Source: Oryzomonas japonica
GTDB taxonomy: Bacteria; Desulfobacterota; Desulfuromonadia; Geobacterales; Pseudopelobacteraceae
Assembly (NCBI RefSeq): GCF_008802365.1
Contig: NZ_VZQZ01000001.1
Span: forward strand, 186,001-250,000
DNA: 64,000 nucleotides
Reading direction: 5' to 3'
Shown: positions 33,890-42,941 of the stretch, in pieces
How the letters are laid out: each line of letters begins with the position of its first letter
Position numbering within the stretch: the first letter of the stretch is position 1
The notes under the pieces: model-generated
What the model was told of the DNA's origin: nothing
Databases searched by the model: none
Seen by the model: only the letters and a program-made list of their open reading frames with translations
Position numbers and translations under genes: made by a program

Positions 33890-34777
33890 CTAAAGTCCGT
33901 ACCACCTTCTGACCACAAAGACCCCCTGCCGCTTCCCCGGTGCCGGCCACGCATCCAGGGGTCGGCGGGTCCGCATGATCTCCGCCAGCCGTTGGCGCAA
34001 CGGTGTCCTCACCACCCCCCCATTGCCGGGCTTGCCGCACTCCAGGCGGCTTTCGATGGTCGTATCCCGGTCCAGGACGATGATCACATGGCCGTTCCAG
34101 ACGAGCAGATCGAGCGGTTGCAACTTCTCGGCGATCTCCCGGGCGCTTTTCCCCTCCACGGCCACCCCGGTGCCGTAGGCAACCAACTGGGATGTGTTGC
34201 GGGGCGTCCATCCGTTGGTGGCTTGGTAGAGCAGCCCTGAACAGTCCAGCCCGGCCAGGGCGAGGCGACGTTTGGCCCTGTCGTCCCATGACGCCTCGGC
34301 AGGGTAGAGTGTCCCGAACAGGGCGTGTGCCCCCTCCCGGAGGTTGCCGCCCCACACGTAAGGGCTGCCGACGGCCTCCCGGAGCGCGGCGATGATCCGT
34401 TCCCGGGGCGGCAGGATTCGGGAACGTGCCGGGGGCTGTTCGTCGCGAAGTTCGATGAAGCGGCTGTCCACATACAGCGAGATGCCGGCCGGGGCGGGAT
34501 AATCGTCGGTCTCCACCCGGTAGACGGTGGCCCCGGTCCCCGGAATCGTTTCCCGCACCCTGAAGACGGTCCCCGGCAGGGCGATGAACTCCATCTCCCG
34601 CACCTGGCCGCAGCGGTCGGTTTTCAGGGACCTGCCGTCCGCTCCTCCAAAGATGCGGCTGAAAGCCGGGCTGTTCAGCACCGGCGCCGCGCTCCGGGCC
34701 ACGCCGTAGGAAGCGGCCCCGCTGGTGCCGCTCCAGCCGAGAAGCATCATCAGGATGACGGGAAGCGGCCGCATCAT
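33890..34777 (-). CDS. Secreted NlpC/P60-family cell-wall hydrolase
   Basis: I choose ATG 34777, which overlaps the upstream gene's TGA by four bases; the long frame back to 35197 lies inside that gene. The 295-residue product has a signal peptide (about 1-21, GTSGAAS), then SH3-like sequence (about 50-110), and the NlpC/P60 domain with catalytic Cys in LAGLDCSGLLYQ and His in NGHVIIVLDRDT. A typical N-terminal turn is SPYVWGGNLREGAHA. Such enzymes cut D-glutamyl-diaminopimelate bonds in peptidoglycan. The adjacency to a helical protein of unknown role may reflect a shared function. Confidence 0.87.
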   Translation of the reverse strand: MMRPLPVILMMLLGWSGTSGAASYGVARSAAPVLNSPAFSRIFGGADGRSLKTDRCGQVREMEFIALPGTVFRVRETIPGTGATVYRVETDDYPAPAGISLYVDSRFIELRDEQPPARSRILPPRERIIAALREAVGSPYVWGGNLREGAHALFGTLYPAEASWDDRAKRRLALAGLDCSGLLYQATNGWTPRNTSQLVAYGTGVAVEGKSAREIAEKLQPLDLLVWNGHVIIVLDRDTTIESRLECGKPGNGGVVRTPLRQRLAEIMRTRRPLDAWPAPGKRQGVFVVRRWYGL

Positions 34778-35574
34778 GCCCTGCCCCCCCTGCTGCTCAA
34801 GGCCTGCCGGACCAGTTCCTTCTGGGCTCCGGTAAGGCGCGGCACGGAGAGCAGTTCCCGAAGCGTACCGGGGGGCAGCCCCGGCAGAAGCAGGGTAAAC
34901 CAGATGACCGGTGTCCGGGGGTTCTTGAGGAGCGCCAGGCGGATATTTGGTTTGTTTTTCCAGCGGCCGTTCCGGGCGATCATGGAGATGGTTTCGGCAT
35001 GTGACGCCGCAGAGGTGATGAACTGGTGAACCGCTCCCTCTTTCAGGTGCGGGTTGTCTAGGCAGGCCTCCACCACCGGCGGCAGCCCTTCCCGCAGCAA
35101 CGCCTCCACAATCGTCGCGGTTCCCCGCCGGGCCAGGGTGAGCTTGTTGCCCAGGGGTTGGGCGGGCAGGCGTTGGATGATGATGCGTTCGGCGCACAGG
35201 CGCTGGTCGGGCGGCACGGCGGGGATGAAACAGAGCTTGATAAGGTCGAAGATATTGAGCTGGGGCAGCAGGTTGCCGGCGATGTGCACGGGGGTGTCGG
35301 GGTGGCTGGCCAGGGCGAACCTGAGCGGGTAGCTATCGCCGAAACGCCTGCCGTTATACAGGGCGGTGAAGAGCTCTCCGGGCAGGCCGCGGCGCTTCAG
35401 CAGAGCCAGCAGATGGTTCTCGTCGAGGGACCGGTTGCGCAGGGCCGCCAGCAGAACCTCGCCGTCGGATTCCTGCATGATCTCGAACAACTCGTCCTTG
35501 TCGGCCAGAAGGACCCGTTGAAGGTCGTGTGACAGTTTTTGATCACTATCCGCAAAATTTGCAGACTGGTTCAT
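34774..35574 (-). CDS. Conserved-looking helical protein of unknown function
   Basis: The 266-residue protein is helix-rich with repeats in the second half resembling HEAT or DUF2336-like units (for example HPDTPVHIAGNLLP, NPHLKEGAVHQFI, KNPRTPVIWFTLLLPGLP). It has no signal peptide, membrane segment or catalytic motif. I recognise no named family. The TGA overlaps the ATG of the following cell-wall hydrolase gene, so the two are translationally coupled. It may be a scaffold or regulator of that enzyme. Confidence 0.6.
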   Translation of the reverse strand: MNQSANFADSDQKLSHDLQRVLLADKDELFEIMQESDGEVLLAALRNRSLDENHLLALLKRRGLPGELFTALYNGRRFGDSYPLRFALASHPDTPVHIAGNLLPQLNIFDLIKLCFIPAVPPDQRLCAERIIIQRLPAQPLGNKLTLARRGTATIVEALLREGLPPVVEACLDNPHLKEGAVHQFITSAASHAETISMIARNGRWKNKPNIRLALLKNPRTPVIWFTLLLPGLPPGTLRELLSVPRLTGAQKELVRQALSSRGGRA

Positions 35575-35872
35575 GGGGGGGTAAATCTCCTGTGGGGTGT
35601 TCCGAAGCGGCTTTCTCCGGGTGGTTTGCGCCTCGTACGTGTTCCTCTACCGGATAATGATACTGCAAACAGCCTGCCAGAGAAACAGCTTATCGGCAAA
35701 CCCGGGCGGAAGGTCCATACATGCGGTTGCGCCGGGAGCGGCTTCGTGGTACAGATGGGGCCTGGGGAAATATTCCGGTGCGGGGGCAGCATAAAGGCAT
35801 CCGGTTTGCACGCGTTGGAATGTTCCTGCATACTCCGGGGCGACCGGCCCGGACAGAGAGGCGGCAGAAAAG
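35575..35872. other. Long intergenic stretch upstream of cheR
   Basis: Nearly 300 bases between divergent genes. No ORF with a ribosome-binding site is supported on either strand. The segment around 35690-35720 contains GGCAAACCCGGG, which recalls part of a c-di-GMP-I aptamer, but the required downstream GGGACGCAAAGCC element is absent. I cannot identify a promoter with confidence. Confidence 0.3.
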
Positions 35873-36724
35873 GTGCCCTTTGGCGTAAGTATCTTTCCGG
35901 CGCTCCCGGAGATAAGCGACGAGGAGCTAGAGACGATCGGTGCGATCCTGCAGAGGTGGCGCGGGTTCAGTCTGGCCGTCTATAAGGACACCTGCATGAA
36001 GCGGCGGGTGGCCATCAGAATCCGTTCGACACGCAGCAGCGATGCCGCCGCCTATTGCGACCTGCTGAGCCGGAGCGACCAGGAGCTTGACCTGCTCCAG
36101 AAATCGCTTACCATCCATGTCAGCCAGTTTTTTCGCAACCACTCCGTGTTTGAAAAACTGCGCAAGGAGGTCATCCCGGAGCTCTTCGCCGCACGGACGG
36201 ATCACCGGGACGAGCCGCTCAGATTCTGGTGTCTCGGCTGCGCCGGCGGTGAGGAACCATACAGCCTGGCGATCATGCTGCGGGAATTCTTCGGCAGGGA
36301 GATCCGTCATGAGCGGGTGTCCCTGCTGGCTACCGACATTGACGACAAAACGCTCCAGGCCGCCCGGGCGGCCGAATATGACGAGGGGCGGTTCAAGGAG
36401 ATGCCGGTCGATCTGCGGGAACGCTATTTTCGCCAGGACGGGCGGTTATTCCGCTTGGTTCCCGAGATCCGGGATATGGTGGCTTTTCAGCGGGGCGACA
36501 TCTGCAACCCGGAAGAGTACGTGCCCAGCGACTTGGTTTGTTGCCGTAATACCCTGATCTATTTCGCGCGGCCCGAACAGGAGAGGATCCTCAACAGGAT
36601 CGCGGATATTCTCAGGCCGGGTGGTATACTTGTGCTGGGCAAATCCGAGGTGCTGGTCGGCAGCTCGCGCGGCCGTTTCGCGCCGGTTTGCCGCACCGAA
36701 CGCATCTATCGGCGGATATCATGA
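35873..36724 (+). CDS. cheR: CheR-type chemotaxis methyltransferase
   Basis: The 283-residue protein starts at GTG 35873. It has the CheR N-terminal helical domain (about 20-75) and the SAM-binding domain with [33 protein letters not shown] and the family's [13 protein letters not shown]. It methylates glutamates of methyl-accepting chemotaxis proteins. The next genes encode such a receptor and a CheW coupling protein, so this is a compact signalling module. There is no CheB or CheA in the window, so demethylation and kinase functions would be supplied elsewhere. Confidence 0.95.
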   Translation: MPFGVSIFPALPEISDEELETIGAILQRWRGFSLAVYKDTCMKRRVAIRIRSTRSSDAAAYCDLLSRSDQELDLLQKSLTIHVSQFFRNHSVFEKLRKEVIPELFAARTDHRDEPLRFWCLGCAGGEEPYSLAIMLREFFGREIRHERVSLLATDIDDKTLQAARAAEYDEGRFKEMPVDLRERYFRQDGRLFRLVPEIRDMVAFQRGDICNPEEYVPSDLVCCRNTLIYFARPEQERILNRIADILRPGGILVLGKSEVLVGSSRGRFAPVCRTERIYRRIS

Positions 36725-36749
36725 ATTGAATCACGGGCGGAGGGGTGGT

Positions 36750-38030
36750 ATGAGGATTCCCATAGGCTATAAATTTATCCTCGGGTTCATAGTGGTCGTG
36801 GCGGCGGTGGCCTTCAGCCCCCGGTTGGTCGCCCTATTCGGCTATTCTCCGGAGATATCCGGCATCCTGGGGTATGCCATGGCGCTGACCCTGGGGCTCA
36901 TCCTGGGGTGGCTCTTTTCCAAGGGGTTTACGGCCAACATCAGCCGCTTGACCGAAGCGGCCGAATCCATCAGCAGGGGCGACCTGACCCGGGCGGTGGA
37001 CATGCCCCCCACCCGGATACCTGACGAAACCCATGAGCTGGCCGACCTGATCAACCTGATGCTCCAGAATCTGCGCGATCTGGTGGGGCACATCAAAAAG
37101 GCTTCGGGCAAACTCACCAATTCCGCCCGGGAGATCAACTCCAACGCCCTGGAGATCAGCGCCTCCACCGAAGAGGTCGCCCAGGCCATCGAACAGATTT
37201 CCCGCGGCGCCGAAACCCAGGCTGAAATGGTGGAAAAGACCTCCAAGACCATTCGCGAGATGGCCATTTCCATCGAACTGGTCGCCTCCCGCGCCAAGGA
37301 AACCGCCAAGGCGGCCCGGGAGACGAGCCTCACTGCCCAGCACGGCGGCACCCTGGCCACCGATTCCCTGGAGCGGATGAAGGATTTTTTCGACTGCCAG
37401 GAACAGATCGGCCGACAGTTCGACGTCTTCAGCTCCAAGCTGCAGAAGGTCGGCAGGATCGCCGATTTCATCGCCGACGTGGCCCGCCAGACCAATCTGC
37501 TGGCCCTGAACGCCTCCATCGAGGCGGCCCGGGCCGGGGAATACGGCAAAGGCTTTGCCGTGGTGGCGGATGAGGTGCGCAAGCTTGCCGATGGCTCGGC
37601 CCAGTCGGCGGCGGATATCAACGAGATGATCGAAAGCCTGCGGGAAGAGAGCCATCGGGTGCATGAGATCATCCAGGAAAGCTCCCGCACCATCAGGGAG
37701 GGGAAGAAAAACATCGACGTCACCGCCACGGCCTTTCAGGAAATCCTCACGACCGTCCTGGAAACCGAACGGAGGGCCAACAGCATCGCCGACCTTTCCC
37801 AGATGCAGATGGACGGCTCGGGCAAGATGGTCAAGTCGGTGGACGAGATCGCCAAGGTGGCCGACGATAACGCCGCCGCCACCGAGCAGGTCTCGGCCGC
37901 CACCGAAGAACAGCTGGCTGCCATGCAGGATATGGCGCTGGCCACCAATGAGTTGGCAAAACTGGCGGAAGGGCTGCTGGTGGTGGTGGAACGCTTCAAG
38001 GTCGACCGCGGCGAACCGGATCAGGCATGA
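36750..38030 (+). CDS. Methyl-accepting chemotaxis protein without periplasmic sensor domain
   Basis: I choose ATG 36750, preceded by GGAGGGG. The 426-residue protein has two close membrane segments (about 8-24 and 35-57) with almost nothing between them, then a HAMP domain (about 55-110) and the long coiled-coil signalling domain with the conserved hairpin tip [40 protein letters not shown] broken here as motifs (about 240-285). Lacking a periplasmic ligand domain, it may sense membrane or cytoplasmic state through the segments themselves. It follows cheR by 25 bases and overlaps cheW by four. Confidence 0.93.
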   Translation: MRIPIGYKFILGFIVVVAAVAFSPRLVALFGYSPEISGILGYAMALTLGLILGWLFSKGFTANISRLTEAAESISRGDLTRAVDMPPTRIPDETHELADLINLMLQNLRDLVGHIKKASGKLTNSAREINSNALEISASTEEVAQAIEQISRGAETQAEMVEKTSKTIREMAISIELVASRAKETAKAARETSLTAQHGGTLATDSLERMKDFFDCQEQIGRQFDVFSSKLQKVGRIADFIADVARQTNLLALNASIEAARAGEYGKGFAVVADEVRKLADGSAQSAADINEMIESLREESHRVHEIIQESSRTIREGKKNIDVTATAFQEILTTVLETERRANSIADLSQMQMDGSGKMVKSVDEIAKVADDNAAATEQVSAATEEQLAAMQDMALATNELAKLAEGLLVVVERFKVDRGEPDQA

Positions 38031-38452
38031 CCCGGCACCAGCACGGATACCTCCTTTTTACCCTGCAGGGGCGGCGGTTTGCCGTCAACCTGCTGCAGGT
38101 GGCCGAGGTTGACGAACCGCCGCTCACCTGGCCCCTACCCGGCGCGGCTCCTTGTTATGTCGGTGCAATGAACTTCCACGACACCATAGTTGCGGTCATG
38201 GATCTGGCCGCCTTCCTGGGACTGCCCAGTTGCCACGACCTGGAAAAGGTCGTCGTGGCCGATCCCCGCATCGCCGCACTGGCCTTTCTGGTTGAACGGG
38301 TCATCAGGATTGCACCGCCGGAGCAGGCCACCCTGGGGGAAGCCCCGGACGATCCCTGCGCTTCCGCCTTGCTCCATCTGCCCGAAGGCGAATGCGTCCT
38401 GCTTGACGTGGCCGCCATTGCGCAGCGGGCTGCGGAAACCATAAATCCATAA
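38027..38452 (+). CDS. cheW: CheW-like coupling protein
   Basis: The 141-residue protein matches the CheW fold: [22 protein letters not shown] at the start, [24 protein letters not shown] for the first half, and [11 protein letters not shown] later. It links receptors to a CheA kinase. Its ATG overlaps the receptor stop in ATGA, so their production is coupled. CheW proteins are often about 150-165 residues, so this one is slightly short but complete. Confidence 0.85.
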   Translation: MTRHQHGYLLFTLQGRRFAVNLLQVAEVDEPPLTWPLPGAAPCYVGAMNFHDTIVAVMDLAAFLGLPSCHDLEKVVVADPRIAALAFLVERVIRIAPPEQATLGEAPDDPCASALLHLPEGECVLLDVAAIAQRAAETINP

Positions 38453-38471
38453 TCTGTTTGAAGATAAAGGT

Positions 38472-39848
38472 ATGAGTATGACAGACGATTCACGCAAACT
38501 CCCCCCCCAGAGCCTGGAAGCGGAGATGTCCATCCTGGGGGGGGTTCTGATCGACAACGACGCCATCAACCGCGCGCTGGAGGTCATCGGGCCGGACGAT
38601 TTCTACCGCGAAAGCCATCGCAAGATCTTCCGGGCCATGATACGCCTCTCCGATCAGCGCGAGCCGTGCGACCTGATCACCATGACCGACATGCTCAGGA
38701 AAGAGGGCGAACTGGAGGAGGTGGGGGGGGCGGCCTACCTGGCGACCTTGGTGGACTATGTCCCCACGGCGGCCAATGTCAGCTATTACTGCAAGTTGGT
38801 GAAGGAAAAGTCCATCAACCGCAAGCTGATCTCCGTGGCTACCGAGATCGCCACCCGCGGCTACGACGGACAAACGGACGTCAACGAGCTTCTGGACCTG
38901 GCGCAGAAGGACCTCTACGAGATCTCCGAGAACAAACTGCGGCCCCAGTACGTGCCGGTGCAGGAGATCATCAAGGATACCTTCAAGATCCTCCAGACAC
39001 TGCACGACCGCAAGGAACACGTCACCGGCGTCCCCACCGGCTACACGGAGCTGGACAACATGACCGCCGGCTTCCAGCCGGGCGACCTGATCATCGTTGC
39101 CGCCCGCCCCTCCATGGGCAAGACCACCCTGGCGCTCAATATCGCCCAGTACGCCAGCGCCGAGGCCAAGAAAAAGGTCGCCTCGGTGATCTTCTCCCTG
39201 GAGATGGGCAAGGAACAGTTGGTGATGCGTTTCTTTGCCTCCATCGCCCGGGTCGATTCCGGCAAGATGCGTACCGGCCACTTCCAGGATTCGGATTGGC
39301 CCCGGCTGCAACGGGCCGCCAGCATCCTCTACGACTCCAAGATCTTCATCGACGACACTCCGGCCATCAGCGTGCTGGAGTTGCGCTCCAAGGCGCGGCG
39401 CCTGAAGCGCGAGCACGACATCGGCTTGATCATCGTCGACTACCTGCAACTCATGCGGGGCGGCGCCAATACCGAATCGCGCCAGCAGGAGATTTCGGAC
39501 ATCTCCCGCTCGCTCAAGGCCCTGGCCAAGGAACTGAACGTGCCGGTCGTGGCCCTCTCCCAGCTCAACCGCAGCCTGGAGAGTCGCGGCGACAAGCGCC
39601 CCATGATGAGCGACCTGCGCGAATCGGGCGCCATCGAGCAGGATGCCGACGTCATCATGTTCGTCTACCGCGAATCGGTCTATTGCGAGCACTGCCGCAA
39701 GCGGGACGGCTCCTGTACCCAGAACCATGAAAGGAATGCGGAGGTCATCATCGGCAAGCAGCGTAACGGCGCCATCGGTACGGTGGAACTGGTGTTCCTC
39801 GGCGAGCATACCCGTTTTGAGAACAAAAGCGACCGGCCCGATGCGTGA
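38472..39848 (+). CDS. dnaB: Replicative DNA helicase DnaB
   Basis: The 458-residue protein has the N-terminal primase-binding domain (about 10-115: PPQSLEAEMSILGGVLID) and a RecA-like helicase domain with Walker A ARPSMGKTTLA, Walker B IIVDYLQLM and DLRESGAIEQDADV. It unwinds DNA at the replication fork as a hexamer. Length and motifs are standard and no intein is seen. It starts 19 bases after cheW, with AAAGG upstream. A possible operon with the upstream chemotaxis genes would be unusual, so it may have its own promoter. Confidence 0.97.
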   Translation: MSMTDDSRKLPPQSLEAEMSILGGVLIDNDAINRALEVIGPDDFYRESHRKIFRAMIRLSDQREPCDLITMTDMLRKEGELEEVGGAAYLATLVDYVPTAANVSYYCKLVKEKSINRKLISVATEIATRGYDGQTDVNELLDLAQKDLYEISENKLRPQYVPVQEIIKDTFKILQTLHDRKEHVTGVPTGYTELDNMTAGFQPGDLIIVAARPSMGKTTLALNIAQYASAEAKKKVASVIFSLEMGKEQLVMRFFASIARVDSGKMRTGHFQDSDWPRLQRAASILYDSKIFIDDTPAISVLELRSKARRLKREHDIGLIIVDYLQLMRGGANTESRQQEISDISRSLKALAKELNVPVVALSQLNRSLESRGDKRPMMSDLRESGAIEQDADVIMFVYRESVYCEHCRKRDGSCTQNHERNAEVIIGKQRNGAIGTVELVFLGEHTRFENKSDRPDA

Positions 39849-39908
39849 TGCCGTTTCCCGGCATCTCGACGGGGCGGCAGACGTGCGTTGCGACTCCAGG
39901 AGGGCAGC

Positions 39909-41561
39909 ATGGCAGAATTAGTGAAAAAAGGGTCCCTGGGCCATATCCTCTCGTCTTCACAGATCATCACCGAGTCGGATATCGTCAACGCCCTGGAAGA
40001 ACAGAAACGTTTCGGCATCCGTTTCGGCGAGGCGCTGGTCAACCTGGGGGTCGTTACCCAGGAGGATATCGACTGGGCGCTCTCCAACCAGTTGGATCTT
40101 CCCTACATCCGACTGAAGAAGGAGATGATCGACCCGGAAGCCATTGCCCTGGTGCCGGCCGACGTGGCCCGGGCCTATAACCTCATCCCCCTGATCTGCA
40201 CCGGCGGCGAACTGAACGTTGCCGTTGCCGATCCGCTCAACCGGGCGGCGGTCGAAGCGGTCGAGGCCCACACCGGTCTGCGGGTCAACCTGTCCGTGGC
40301 GCTGATCCGGGAGATCCGCCAGATGGTCGACGCGTGGTACGGCCCGGTCGGCCAGGAGCGTCTTGGTTTCAGTTCCACCGCCTTTTCCGACAAGTCCCTT
40401 GAGGCCATCAACGGCGATATCAGCGGCGACACGTTGCTCAACTACCTGATGGTTTTCATCATCCAGAATCGTCTCTCGTCCCTCTCCCTGCAACCCCTCG
40501 GCGACGAGGTGGCTATTACCGGGAAGCGGGGGGGGATCACCCGTCCCATCGGCACCCTGGCCCCCAATTACTACCCCGACGTTATCCTCCGGCTGCACAG
40601 GAGCGCCGCGATCGCTCCTCTGGCCGAACGGAACGCCATCGGCCTGCTCCCCTTTACCTACCAATCTCGCCCGGTGACCTTCCAGGTCCTGGTCATGCCG
40701 GGCCAGGGGGGCGAATACGTCACCCTGCGGACCCATGTCAGCGCCAACGTTCCTCCCCGGGTAGCCGAGCTGCATCTGCCGGTGGCCCAGGAGGCCGCCT
40801 TCAACCTGCTGGCCCGGACGAATCAGGGCATTACCTTTTTCGCCTCGCGCAACGGCCAGGAGCGGTGCCGTTTCATGGATCTCATGCTGGAGGAGGCCGA
40901 TACCGCCGGAAAGAACGTCATCATCCTGGGAGAGGGGCCGGGTCGGATGAACAAGCGGTTTCCGCGCATCCCCCTGCCCCATTCCGAGGCAGGCCGGGCC
41001 CGGCTGATCATGGACGTCCTGGACCATGACCCGGATGTGCTGGTGATCGAGGACGCCACCGAGGGAATGCCTTTCACCGCCGCCTGCCGCGCCGCCATGC
41101 GCGGTAAACTGGTGCTCGCCGGCCTGGAGATACGCGGCACCCGTAATGTCCTGCGGCACCTCCTGCTCTACCAGCAGGAAAACTACTTCCTGCCGGGGTT
41201 CGTCAACGGCTTGGTCTCCTTCAAGGGGGTCCAGATCCTCTGCCCCGCGTGCCGGACCGCCTACGTTCCGCCGCAGGAGGAGCAGACCGTCATGCATCTG
41301 GACCAGCCCCCGGCCGCTTTCTACCGCACCAGCGGCTGCGACGCGTGCGGTCACAGCGGATTCAGCACGCGGCGTTTCCTGGTGGATGCGCTGGTCTTCG
41401 ACGACCAATTTCTGCGGGTCTTCAAACAGTCATTGGATGTGACGGCCCTGGACAATTACCTGCGCCAGGTGGATTATTACGGTAGCGACCAGGAAGGGCT
41501 GCGGCTTTTGATGGAGGGGCAGGTATCGCCGGAGGAATATATCGCTTCGGTGGTGTTGTAA
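39909..41561 (+). CDS. PilB/GspE-like protein with MshEN domain but degenerate ATPase motifs
   Basis: The start ATG 39909 follows AGGAGGG; the frame from 39888 has none. The 550-residue protein begins with a MshEN-type tandem domain (about 5-65), repeated LG/FG-ext-AL-x2-Q units: SLGHILSSSQIITES and RFGEALVNLGVVTQED ending in ALSNQ. The rest follows PilB/GspE layout to a tetracysteine zinc site (CPAC near 445, CDACGHSG near 477). However, Walker A, which should be GPTGSGKS, reads FFASRNGQERC (about 310); Walker B reads DPDVLVIEDAT (about 374) without GEIRD; the His box HTN is missing. It therefore should not hydrolyse ATP. It sits just upstream of pilT. Confidence 0.82.
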   Translation: MAELVKKGSLGHILSSSQIITESDIVNALEEQKRFGIRFGEALVNLGVVTQEDIDWALSNQLDLPYIRLKKEMIDPEAIALVPADVARAYNLIPLICTGGELNVAVADPLNRAAVEAVEAHTGLRVNLSVALIREIRQMVDAWYGPVGQERLGFSSTAFSDKSLEAINGDISGDTLLNYLMVFIIQNRLSSLSLQPLGDEVAITGKRGGITRPIGTLAPNYYPDVILRLHRSAAIAPLAERNAIGLLPFTYQSRPVTFQVLVMPGQGGEYVTLRTHVSANVPPRVAELHLPVAQEAAFNLLARTNQGITFFASRNGQERCRFMDLMLEEADTAGKNVIILGEGPGRMNKRFPRIPLPHSEAGRARLIMDVLDHDPDVLVIEDATEGMPFTAACRAAMRGKLVLAGLEIRGTRNVLRHLLLYQQENYFLPGFVNGLVSFKGVQILCPACRTAYVPPQEEQTVMHLDQPPAAFYRTSGCDACGHSGFSTRRFLVDALVFDDQFLRVFKQSLDVTALDNYLRQVDYYGSDQEGLRLLMEGQVSPEEYIASVVL

Positions 41562-41562
41562 G

Positions 41563-41687
41563 AGGTTGTTGAAAAACAGCCATCAGGCCTTCGTCCTCGA
41601 AAGCCCTTGTGTGCGGCGTAGCAAAGCTCACGCCCCCGCAGGGCTTGTCTCGCGGGTGCGACGATCTGACTGTTTTTGAACAACCTT
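41563..41687. repeat. MITE-like intergenic element with terminal inverted repeats
   Basis: The 125-base stretch has 17-base inverted ends, AGGTTGTTGAAAAACAG (41563-41579) and CTGTTTTTGAACAACCT (41671-41687), with one mismatch. The core has no open frame. It lies between the PilB-like gene and pilT. Such GTTGTTGAAAAA-type repeats are common in related genomes. Confidence 0.55.
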
Positions 41688-41761
41688 GGTTTTCAACAGC
41701 TTGGTAATACTGATTCCAAATCAAGGCGCTGTCTCCGTGGGAACAGTGGAGGGATTCTAAC

Positions 41762-42853
41762 ATGGCAAAGATCGATGCGCTTTTCAGGATGATGAGGGAG
41801 CAGGGGGCGTCGGACCTGCATCTCTCCACCGGGAATCCGCCTATTTTCCGTCTGAACGGCGAGATGGTGCGGCTTAACTTCAAAAGCCTGGCACATGAAG
41901 AACTCCGGGAGGTCCTGTTCGAGATCCTGGACGAAAAGCAGCGCGCCCAGTTCGAGGCCACCAAGGACCTGGACTTTGCCTACGCCGTGCCCGACCTGGC
42001 CCGGTTCCGCGGCAACGTCTTCATGCAGCACCGCGGCATCGCCGGCGTGTTTCGCATCATCCCCACCAAGATCCTCTCGGCCGACGACCTCCATCTGCCG
42101 GAGGGGGTGCGGCGCATGACCAACTTCAAGAAGGGGCTGGTGCTGGTGACCGGGCCGACCGGTTCGGGAAAATCCACCACCCTGGCGGCCATGATCGACC
42201 TGATCAATTCCACCCGCAAGGAACACATCCTGACCCTTGAGGACCCGCTGGAGTTCATCCACGAGAACAAACTGTCCCTCCTGAACCAGCGCCAGATCGG
42301 CGAGCATACGGAAAGCTTCGCCTCGGCCCTGCGCGCGGCCCTGCGCGAAGACCCGGACATCATCCTGGTGGGGGAGATGCGCGACCTGACCACCATCTCC
42401 CTGGCCATGAGCGCCGCTGAAACCGGGCATCTGGTCTTCGGCACCCTGCACACCAACACCGCGGCCAAGACCATCGACCGTATCATCGACGTCTTCCCCA
42501 CCGATCAGCAGGAACAGGTGCGCGCCATGCTGTCCGAATCCCTCAAGGGTGTGGTCTGTCAGCAACTGCTCAAGACCGCCGACGGCAAGGGGCGTACCGC
42601 GGCCCTGGAGATCATGATCGGCACGCCGGCCATCGGCAACCTGATCCGGGAGGCGAAGACCTTTCAGATTCCTTCCATCATCCAGACCGCCAAGAAGGAC
42701 GGCATGCAGCTCATGGACCAGCACCTGCTGGACCTGCTCAAAACCAAGCAAATCAACCCGGAAGAGGCCTACCGCTGCTCCATCGACAAGAAACAGTTCG
42801 AACAGTACCTGCCCGCCCAGCAAGGGGGGGCGCCGGGGATGCCGGGGCATTGA
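41762..42853 (+). CDS. pilT: Type IV pilus retraction ATPase PilT
   Basis: The 363-residue protein has the PilT signature GPTGSGKSTTLAAMID (Walker A), the Asp box with TLEDPLEFIHENK, Walker B VGEMRDL and the His box HLVFGTLHTNTA. There is no MshEN domain, and the length fits PilT rather than PilB. It hydrolyses ATP to depolymerise pili. Motifs are complete, unlike its upstream neighbour. A MITE-like element separates the two, but both are on the same strand. ATG 41762 follows GGAGGG by about eight bases. Confidence 0.96.
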   Translation: MAKIDALFRMMREQGASDLHLSTGNPPIFRLNGEMVRLNFKSLAHEELREVLFEILDEKQRAQFEATKDLDFAYAVPDLARFRGNVFMQHRGIAGVFRIIPTKILSADDLHLPEGVRRMTNFKKGLVLVTGPTGSGKSTTLAAMIDLINSTRKEHILTLEDPLEFIHENKLSLLNQRQIGEHTESFASALRAALREDPDIILVGEMRDLTTISLAMSAAETGHLVFGTLHTNTAAKTIDRIIDVFPTDQQEQVRAMLSESLKGVVCQQLLKTADGKGRTAALEIMIGTPAIGNLIREAKTFQIPSIIQTAKKDGMQLMDQHLLDLLKTKQINPEEAYRCSIDKKQFEQYLPAQQGGAPGMPGH

Positions 42854-42866
42854 GGGACGAAGGCCC

Positions 42867-42892
42867 AGGCCCCGCACGGGGCCTTTCGTTTT
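42867..42892 (+). terminator. Intrinsic terminator after pilT
   Basis: AGGCCCC (42867-42873) and GGGGCCT (42878-42884) form a stem with a GCAC loop, followed by TTCGTTTT. It ends the pilT transcript. Confidence 0.7.
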
Positions 42893-42941
42893 GGAGCAAC
42901 CCCGCGCTGCTGTTGTCGTGGGCGCACGGGGAGGGGGGCGT

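Noticed and set aside
33890-35197. 435-codon minus-strand frame extending the NlpC/P60 gene upstream
   Set aside because: The extra N-terminal part lies inside the upstream gene and is low-complexity; the signal peptide begins at 34777.
35640-35760. Possible c-di-GMP-I riboswitch before cheR
   Set aside because: GGCAAACC-like bases are present, but the conserved GGGACGCAAAGCC half and the terminal stem are missing.
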